A DNA stretch of 64,000 nt from NCBI GenBank assembly GCA_035652075.1, contig DASREL010000159.1:1-64000 (forward strand). Reading direction: 5' to 3'. The stretch is from Gp6-AA45 sp035652075 (GTDB lineage Bacteria > Acidobacteriota > Vicinamibacteria > Vicinamibacterales > CAVVIG01). The position numbers were made by a program, and so were the translations under genes. The notes below the pieces were generated by a model. That model made no database searches. It saw only the letters and a program-made list of their open reading frames with translations, and had not been told where the DNA came from. The stretch's first letter is position 1; every line of letters begins with the position of its first letter. This document shows positions 58,285 through 64,000 of the stretch, piece after piece.

Positions 58285-60678
58285 TCAGTTGGATCGCAGA
58301 ATCACGAGCGGATTGAACCGCATCACGCGCGACGCCGGTATCGCCGCCGCCAGCAGCGCCGTCGTGACCAGGACGGCGACCGCTCCGCCCATCACGACGG
58401 GATCGATCCCGGCCGTTTCGGGCAGCAGCGACGCAATCGCCTTGCTCACGGCGACCGACAGCAGCAGACCCGCAGCCGCCCCGATGCCGACGACCCGAAG
58501 CTGATCGCCGATCGCGTGACGCCACAGCGAGAGTCGATCGCACCCCAGCGCCAGACGGACGCCGAACTCCGGCATCCGCTCCGCAATCGCGCGCGCCGTG
58601 ACGCCGGCAATCCCAATCGCCCCGAGCATCAACCCGACGATCGCCAACAGCATCATGAGCGTCGTCCGGAACCGCTGCGGCGCCAACGACTCGCCGAGAA
58701 ACGTCTCGACCGACTGAATGCGATCGAGCGCCAGGAGCGGATCGACGCTCGCCACCGCTGCGCGCAGCGCGGGGGCGGCGCTTTCCGGCGCTCCCGTCGT
58801 TCGCAGCACGAGCGCCATCGGGAAGGCGACGTTCGCCGTCTGCGACCACGCGGCGTACAACGTCGGTTCGGGCGCCTGCAGCAGATCGACGTCCGCCACA
58901 TCGTCGACCACGCCGATCACCGTCGCCCACTGCGGTCCGCGCTTGATCCGGCGGCCGATCGGATCGACATCGGAGAAATATCGATCCGCAAACGATTTGC
59001 TGATGACCGCCACGAGCGGCGTCGACAACGAATCCTGCGTGCCGAACACGCGCCCCTTCAGGACGCGGATGCGCATCGTCGAGAAGTAGTTGTTGCTGAC
59101 GCGACGAAATTGCCCCGTGTAGTCGGAGCCGTCCGGCGACGGCCGGTTCTCGATACCGAAGAGCGTCAAGTACGAGAATCCCGGCGTAAACCGGTTCATC
59201 GTCGCCCCAGCGGAGACGACGCCCGGGATCGCAGCGGCACGGTCGAAGATGCGCTGCATCGCCGCGACGCGTTCCGGACCGTTCGCGTAGCGGGAGGCCG
59301 GCAGCTGCAGCTGCGCGGTCAGGACATGCGTCGGATCGTAACCAGGCGCGAGTCGCGACGAGTTGACGAGCGCACGCACGAGCAAGCCGCCCGAAATCAG
59401 CAGCGCCACGCACAACGCCGTCTGACCGATGAGCAGCGCCGTCCGCCAGGCGTGACGGTGCTTCGAACCGCTGAACCGCGCGCTCGACGCGGCGGCAAGC
59501 GGCGCAAACTCGGACGCGTTGACCGCCGGGATCACGCCAGCGGCGACCGACGACGCGATCGCGCACGCGAACGCGTACGCCGCGACGCGCCAGTCCATCG
59601 TCACCTGCCCGAGCACCTTCGTCGTCGCCGGCGCGATCGCCAGCAGCGACGGCAGCAGCCACGCGCCGAGGTTCAGCGCGAACGCCGCGCCGAGCACGTT
59701 GATGATCAGGATTTCGAGAAGGACGAGCCGCGCAACGTCCCACCGGCTCGCGCCGATCGCACGGCGCAGCGCGAGTTCGCCGCCGCGCGCCGTCACGTGG
59801 GCGAGCGTCAGGCTGGCGATGTTCGTCGACGCAATCAACAGCAGCACGAGCACGGCCGCAAACAGCACGAGCAGCGGCTCTCGAAATGCGCCGTACTGCC
59901 AGTGCCGGAACGTGTCGAGCCCGCCGGTCCATCCCTGATGCGTCGTCGGGATCTCGCGTGCGAGGTCGGCGACGATCGCGCGCGTTTCGGCGTCCGCCTG
60001 TTCGAACGTGACGCCGTCCGCGAGCTGCGCGACCGTGACGAGATACGTTCGCGCTTCGGTAACCGGCGCCGAGTTGATGATGCCGAGCGGCGTCCAGATC
60101 TCGGCGTCCAGGAAGGTTGGCGGGAACGACTGCGGCATCACGCCGACCACGACGTACGGATCGCCGTCGAGTTGGACCGTCTGTCCGACGATGTTGCGGT
60201 CGGCGCCGAAGCGGCGTTGCCACGCGCCGTAGCTCAGGACGACGAGACGATCTTTGTTCTTCTCCTCAGCATCGGTAAACAGACGACCGAGCATCGGCGC
60301 ATCCGACGACAGGCGCAGCAGCTCCGCGTTGATCGGAATCGTGCTGACGACGACCGGCTCGGCTGACGTGCCGAGGACGCGTTCGACGGTCGTGAACGCG
60401 CCGATGTGCGTCAGCGTCCGGCTGCGCTCGCGGAAGCGCACGAGATCGATCGCGTGGAGCGGATTGCGATGTGATGGATCGAGCTGCCCCGGCGGCTGGA
60501 GATAAATCTGCACCGTGCGATCGCCGCTCTTGAGCGGGATCGGACGGAAGAGCGTCGCGTTGATCGCGGCAAACAGCGCGGCGTTCGCACCGATGACGAG
60601 CGCGATTGTGGCAACGGCGGCAATGGCGTAGGCAGGACGCCGGAGAAGACTGCGGATCGCCTGGCGGATGTCGAACAT
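58285..60678 (-). CDS. ADOP-type MacB-like permease 3
   Basis: This is a 797-residue permease of the same family as the two before, without the N-terminal prefix domain. The FtsX-like modules begin AIAAVATIALVIGANAALFAAINATLF and GELALRRAIGASRWDVARLVLLEILIINVLG; periplasmic domains carry DRLVVLSYGAWQRRFGADRNIVGQTVQLDGDPYVVVGVMP, the MacB-PCD hallmark. The ATG lies one base after a perfect 11-base inverted repeat. No PadR or ATPase gene is adjacent. Confidence 0.9.
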   Translation of the reverse strand: MFDIRQAIRSLLRRPAYAIAAVATIALVIGANAALFAAINATLFRPIPLKSGDRTVQIYLQPPGQLDPSHRNPLHAIDLVRFRERSRTLTHIGAFTTVERVLGTSAEPVVVSTIPINAELLRLSSDAPMLGRLFTDAEEKNKDRLVVLSYGAWQRRFGADRNIVGQTVQLDGDPYVVVGVMPQSFPPTFLDAEIWTPLGIINSAPVTEARTYLVTVAQLADGVTFEQADAETRAIVADLAREIPTTHQGWTGGLDTFRHWQYGAFREPLLVLFAAVLVLLLIASTNIASLTLAHVTARGGELALRRAIGASRWDVARLVLLEILIINVLGAAFALNLGAWLLPSLLAIAPATTKVLGQVTMDWRVAAYAFACAIASSVAAGVIPAVNASEFAPLAAASSARFSGSKHRHAWRTALLIGQTALCVALLISGGLLVRALVNSSRLAPGYDPTHVLTAQLQLPASRYANGPERVAAMQRIFDRAAAIPGVVSAGATMNRFTPGFSYLTLFGIENRPSPDGSDYTGQFRRVSNNYFSTMRIRVLKGRVFGTQDSLSTPLVAVISKSFADRYFSDVDPIGRRIKRGPQWATVIGVVDDVADVDLLQAPEPTLYAAWSQTANVAFPMALVLRTTGAPESAAPALRAAVASVDPLLALDRIQSVETFLGESLAPQRFRTTLMMLLAIVGLMLGAIGIAGVTARAIAERMPEFGVRLALGCDRLSLWRHAIGDQLRVVGIGAAAGLLLSVAVSKAIASLLPETAGIDPVVMGGAVAVLVTTALLAAAIPASRVMRFNPLVILRSN

Positions 60679-60679
60679 A

Positions 60680-60706
60680 CCCGAGCATACGAACGGTATG
60701 CTCGGG
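60680..60706. promoter_or_regulatory. Perfect palindrome abutting the ADOP 3 start codon
   Basis: CCCGAGCATAC and GTATGCTCGGG flank GAACG, one base before the ATG. It could be an operator or an RNA hairpin that hides the ribosome site; it might also end transcription of the hydrolase gene upstream, though no T run follows. Confidence 0.6.
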
Positions 60707-60745
60707 TCGGCTATCGAAAACTTGCTTTAGGGCTGCTTCGACATC

Positions 60746-61609
60746 TTAGGCGAGGGCTTTGCTGTAGGTCGCGAGCATGCGGCTCCACGCCTTTTCCGCG
60801 CCCGGTTCGTTGTACACGCCGGAATCGGGCGGGCACCAGCCGTGGGCGCAACCTGAGTAGACCTCGATCTCCGCCGGCTGCCCCGACTTCGCGAACGTCT
60901 CTTTCAGCACGTCCTTGTCGGTCGGCGCGCGCTTGTCGTCGTTGTCGGCGATGCAGATCAGCATCTGCGCCTTCGTCTTCGACGCCTGCAGGTGCGGGCT
61001 GTTCGGCTGCTGCGTCACGAGTCCGCCGCCGTGGAACGAGCACACCGCCCCGACGCGATCCGGCGCCGCGGCGGCTGTGCGGAACGCCATCGGTCCGCCC
61101 ATGCAGTAGCCCTGCGTCCCGACCTTCTTGTTCTTCGCCACCGACGACTGCTGATCGAGCCACGCGACGAACGCTTTCGCGTCGGTCATGTGCGTCTGCT
61201 CGTTCAGCGCCTGCGCGAGCGGCATCAGCGACTGGATCGGCGTCGCCGCGCCCTGATCCGCGGTCGGCGCCTTCTTCGTGCGGTAGAACGGGTTGACGAC
61301 GAGCACCGAGTAGCCGTTTTCGGCGAGGCGCTTCGCCATCGTCTTCATCGCGGGACGCAGGCCGAAGATATCGGGCCACAGCAGGACGCCCGGCGCGGTG
61401 CCGCTCGACGGGTGGACGAAGTACGCGTCGCACATGCCGTCAGGCGTCGTGATTGTCACGTCGCCGTCGCTCACCGAGACGGCGTTGACGACCTTCGGCA
61501 GCATCATCGCGACGCCGGCGCCGAGCAGCACGCCGAACTGGCGGCGCGTCACCTGGCCGCGGAACTCGAACGCCTTTTTGTCCTCATCAAAATGATCCTG
61601 ATCGCACAT
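60746..61609 (-). CDS. Tat-exported dienelactone hydrolase family protein
   Basis: This is a 287-residue alpha/beta hydrolase. The catalytic cysteine is in GYCMGG near residue 172, Asp in CIADNDDKR and His in GCAHGWCPP, as in dienelactone hydrolase. The N-terminus has a 20-residue acidic lead followed by VTRRQFGVLLGAGVAMM, a twin-arginine signal. I chose the ATG with GGAGGG upstream. This ribosome site lies in one arm of a perfect hairpin. The substrate is not known. Confidence 0.9.
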   Translation of the reverse strand: MCDQDHFDEDKKAFEFRGQVTRRQFGVLLGAGVAMMLPKVVNAVSVSDGDVTITTPDGMCDAYFVHPSSGTAPGVLLWPDIFGLRPAMKTMAKRLAENGYSVLVVNPFYRTKKAPTADQGAATPIQSLMPLAQALNEQTHMTDAKAFVAWLDQQSSVAKNKKVGTQGYCMGGPMAFRTAAAAPDRVGAVCSFHGGGLVTQQPNSPHLQASKTKAQMLICIADNDDKRAPTDKDVLKETFAKSGQPAEIEVYSGCAHGWCPPDSGVYNEPGAEKAWSRMLATYSKALA

Positions 61610-61611
61610 AC

Positions 61612-61629
61612 ACCCTCCGTGTGGAGGGT
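61612..61629 (-). promoter_or_regulatory. Hairpin hiding the ribosome site of the hydrolase gene
   Basis: On the minus strand ACCCTCC pairs with GGAGGGT around a four-base loop; GGAGGG is the ribosome site five bases before the ATG. This could hold translation low until melted or bound, or act as a DNA operator. Confidence 0.55.
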
Positions 61630-61680
61630 CACTGTACAACAGCCGGCGCGCGCGGCGCACCTGCGATGGGACTGGCGGGA

Positions 61681-61702
61681 GGCGCCGCATCTCTGCGGCG
61701 CC
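61681..61702. terminator. Hairpin after the chemoreceptor gene
   Basis: GGCGCCGCA and TGCGGCGCC flank TCTC in perfect symmetry, 17 bases after the chemoreceptor stop. No T run follows on the minus strand; it may be a Rho-assisted terminator or one of the palindromic repeats. Confidence 0.5.
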
Positions 61703-61718
61703 CCGTAAGGTGGGCCTG

Positions 61719-63266
61719 CTAAAAGGATCCGAACGTGCCGGTGTGACCGAGTGGTATCTGTTCTTCGGCCGATGGCGGCCGGCGTGAAGCCGGTGCGGGT
61801 CGGCGAAGCGGGACAACCGAGGCCGATGGTGCTGACGGCGCCGCCGCGGGCGTGCGCGCTTCGGTGCCGCTGGCGCCGGCGAGCGCTTCGATCTGTCGCA
61901 CGACGGCCATCGTCGTTTCCGATTGCGCGTTCAGCTCTTCGCTCGCGGCAGCGCTCTCTTCGGCAGTCGCGGCAGTCGTCTGCGTCACCTTCTCCATCTG
62001 CGTGATCGACTGCACGACCTGGTCGATGCCCTGCGCCTGTTGACGGCTCGCCACGCTCACCTCGTCGACGAGAGCTTTCACCTTCGTCACGCTCTGCGTA
62101 ATCTCGCTGATCGACGAGGCGACCTGCTCCACCTTGACGGTGCCGTTCTTCGCCTTCGCGATCGATTCCTCGATGAGCACGGCCGTATCCTTGGCCGCCT
62201 GCGCCGACCGCTGGGCGAGATTGCGAACCTCGTCGGCCACGACCGCGAAACCCATGCCCGCTTCCCCCGCGCGGGCCGCTTCGACCGCGGCATTCAACGC
62301 CAGGATGTTCGTTTGAAACGCAATCTCGTCGATCGTTTTGATGATCTTCGACACCTTCTCGCTCGACGCCTCGATCGCCGACATCGACTCGACCATCTGT
62401 CCAAAGGACACGTTGGCTCCGTTCACGCGGGCGTCGACGTCGGTCATCAGGTGGGCAGCTTGCTGTGCGTTCTCGGCGTTTTTCCGCGTCATCGCCGACA
62501 TCTCTTCCATCGACGCCGATGTCTCCTCGAGCGACGCGGCCTGCTCCGTCGCCCCTTGCGACAGGTCCTGCGCCGACGTGGACACCTGCTGTGACGCGGA
62601 CAGAATGTGCGAAGCGCCTTCCCGCAGCTCGACAGAGGTCTTGCGCAGCGCGTGGCTGATCTTCGAGCGCGTGCGGAGCATGTAGCCGCCAAACGCCGCG
62701 ATCACCAGCGTCAGCATCGTGAAGCGCCAGACGACGCTCTTCCACGCCACGTCTTCGTTGGCCAACAAGCGCGCCTCGGTGGCCTTGGTCGAGGCGTCGG
62801 CAAATGCGCGAATCGCGGTCTGGACCTCGCCGTATGCCGGGTTGACCGCCGTCATGATCTTCTCATTCGCCGCGCCGACATCGCCTTTGAGGAACGCGTC
62901 AATGGCCTGCTGTCTGGCGGCGACCGCCGCATCGAACTTCGCCTGAATCGTTGCGGCGGAGGCGCCTGCCGACGCCAACTGCGCCCTGATCCCTTTGTCG
63001 CTGTCGGCGAAGCCGTTGATCGCCTTCTCGATCTCGTCGGGATCCTTCAGCCGAACCGCGGCCTGCAGCGCCGTCTGCGACGACGCCATGCGGTCCAGCA
63101 GGGAAAAACCGCGCGCACCCTCGGCGATGCCGGCATCAGCCGCCGCGCGAGAATCTTGATACGCGGTCCGCAGCATCAGGAACAGCATCGTGCAGACCGC
63201 AAACACGATCGTGCACGCCGTGATCATGAACACCAGAAGCTGACGCGGCACACTGTTCGTTTTCAT
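61719..63266 (-). CDS. Methyl-accepting chemotaxis protein
   Basis: This 515-residue receptor has two membrane segments (about 10-32 and 183-200) around a 150-residue helical periplasmic domain resembling the four-helix bundle. No clear HAMP domain follows. The signalling hairpin tip has EIAFQTNILALNAAVEAARAGEAGMGFAVVADEVRNLAQRS. A Pro/Ala-rich tail (about 40 residues) ends the protein, without the CheR pentapeptide. It follows the small secreted protein gene by 33 bases. Confidence 0.94.
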   Translation of the reverse strand: MKTNSVPRQLLVFMITACTIVFAVCTMLFLMLRTAYQDSRAAADAGIAEGARGFSLLDRMASSQTALQAAVRLKDPDEIEKAINGFADSDKGIRAQLASAGASAATIQAKFDAAVAARQQAIDAFLKGDVGAANEKIMTAVNPAYGEVQTAIRAFADASTKATEARLLANEDVAWKSVVWRFTMLTLVIAAFGGYMLRTRSKISHALRKTSVELREGASHILSASQQVSTSAQDLSQGATEQAASLEETSASMEEMSAMTRKNAENAQQAAHLMTDVDARVNGANVSFGQMVESMSAIEASSEKVSKIIKTIDEIAFQTNILALNAAVEAARAGEAGMGFAVVADEVRNLAQRSAQAAKDTAVLIEESIAKAKNGTVKVEQVASSISEITQSVTKVKALVDEVSVASRQQAQGIDQVVQSITQMEKVTQTTAATAEESAAASEELNAQSETTMAVVRQIEALAGASGTEARTPAAAPSAPSASVVPLRRPAPASRRPPSAEEQIPLGHTGTFGSF

Positions 63267-63299
63267 CGCCCGTTCCCCATCGAAAGGCGCGTTACCGAG

Positions 63300-63842
63300 T
63301 TACATCTTCGCAACGGACAGTCCGACGACGAGCGACCCGATCGCTTTGCCGCCGTCCATCACAGGAACCGCTACCTGGATTTGCTGCATGCCAGTGGACT
63401 CGTCGACTTCAACGTTTCCCTGCCACACCTTGCCGGTCATCGGGACGTCGTGCTTCGGCTTGCCTTTGTGGCACCAGTTGGTCGTCTTGGCGAGGAATGC
63501 GACCTTGTCGCCTTTGGCGTCGGACAAGAAGGCTTCCGACACCTCGTCGGTCTTCTTCGTCTTGAGGAACGCTGCCGCATCGGTCTTCGTGAACGAACGG
63601 ACGAACGGGTCGAGCACCGTCAGCGCCGTCCACTTGTCCTGCGTCATCGCCGTGTGGTCCGCGGGCTCCGATGCGTTGTGCGCCTTGACGGCCGCGACGA
63701 CGACCGGATCGGCGGCCCACGCCTTGACCACTTCGATCTTGGCATCGAGCTTCGCCTGGAGCGCTGCATCCGCCGCCGACGACGTGGCCGCCGCGACAAG
63801 CAGACACGCAAGACCCAGAGTCACGGTTGCAACACGCTTCAT
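63300..63842 (-). CDS. Secreted sensor-like protein (Cache/PDC-like)
   Basis: This 180-residue protein has a signal peptide (MKRVATVTLGLACLLVAAATSSAA) and a beta-rich domain with TNWCHKGKPKHDVPMTGKVWQGNVEVDES and QIQVAVPVMDGGKAIGSLVVGLSV. The last stretch resembles the final strands of Cache or PDC sensor domains of chemoreceptors, but there is no membrane segment. It lies directly upstream of the chemoreceptor in the same operon, so it may act as a periplasmic ligand-binding partner. AGAGG precedes the ATG. Confidence 0.8.
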   Translation of the reverse strand: MKRVATVTLGLACLLVAAATSSAADAALQAKLDAKIEVVKAWAADPVVVAAVKAHNASEPADHTAMTQDKWTALTVLDPFVRSFTKTDAAAFLKTKKTDEVSEAFLSDAKGDKVAFLAKTTNWCHKGKPKHDVPMTGKVWQGNVEVDESTGMQQIQVAVPVMDGGKAIGSLVVGLSVAKM

Positions 63843-64000
63843 CGGAGCACCTCTTTCGCTCAGATCGGCGACATGCCGATCCGCGGTTGTCGCTTCGTGG
63901 GACGACCGCTCGGGGATCGAATCGGCGTGCCACCAAAACTCCTTAAGCGAATCGTCATCGTCCGCTACGCCGAACGCGGTCACGGCCGATTTCACCATCA

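Noticed and set aside
63929..63950. TGGCACG near the window end, similar to a -24 element
   Set aside because: The -12 half reads TTCGA, without the required GC.

Overview
The window looks like a chromosomal piece of a high-GC, Gram-negative, mesophilic member of the Acidobacteriota, possibly of the Vicinamibacteria. Three large MacB-like permeases of the 'acidobacterial duplicated orphan permease' (ADOP) type, one with its own PadR regulator, support this. So do short palindromic and direct repeats between genes, frequent GTG starts and tightly overlapping operons. The assignment is inference from gene content; no rRNA or tRNA gene was seen.

Layout. 1-3.0 kb: a multihaem cytochrome cut by the window edge, a small unknown gene and an ABC-2 exporter. 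3.0-11.3 kb (minus strand): a [NiFe]-hydrogenase maturation operon read hypF-C-D-E, then a formyltransferase and an enoyl-CoA-hydratase-like protein (together a split HypX), hypA, hypB, a NicO-type nickel transporter and a CoA-binding protein. 11.4-13.2 kb (plus): a monohaem cytochrome and a multicopper oxidase. 13.2-18.6 kb (minus): a HybOABCD-like membrane-bound uptake hydrogenase. 18.7-23.2 kb: a pentahaem cytochrome, a zinc alcohol dehydrogenase, an amidohydrolase and a membrane protein. 23.3-26.9 kb (minus): feoB, feoA, a SPASM radical SAM protein resembling haem-synthesis enzymes, and a small secreted protein. 27.3-34.7 kb (minus): a cluster for electron transfer across the envelope (small secreted protein, monohaem cytochrome, nine-haem membrane cytochrome, cytochrome b, NapC-like hexahaem cytochrome, DmsE/MtrA-like decahaem cytochrome, MtrB-like porin). 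34.8-43.9 kb: three radical SAM proteins, universal stress, CBS, YbaK and flavodoxin-like proteins and a heavy-metal P-type ATPase, flanked by two paralogous winged-helix miniproteins. 43.9-49.8 kb: a PadR-controlled RND efflux operon. 49.8-60.7 kb: ADOP permeases, PadR and an MFS exporter. 60.7-63.8 kb: a dienelactone hydrolase, a chemoreceptor and a secreted sensor-like protein.

How the parts may work together. Hydrogenase, maturation and envelope cytochromes (38 c-type haem motifs in all) would let the cell oxidise H2 and pass electrons through the quinone pool and periplasmic cytochromes to an MtrAB-like conduit. Sequences matching the -24/-12 (sigma-54) promoter lie at spacings that fit before the hydrogenase operon, the hyp operon and two places in the envelope-cytochrome cluster; a weaker match precedes feoB. 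The two cytochrome leaders also share a hairpin at the same distance from the promoter. Shared nitrogen-independent sigma-54 control of H2 oxidation and extracellular electron transfer is therefore the main hypothesis from this window. Other unusual points are a HypA that lacks its zinc ribbon, the split HypX, and a radical SAM gene whose coding signal runs upstream of any normal start codon.
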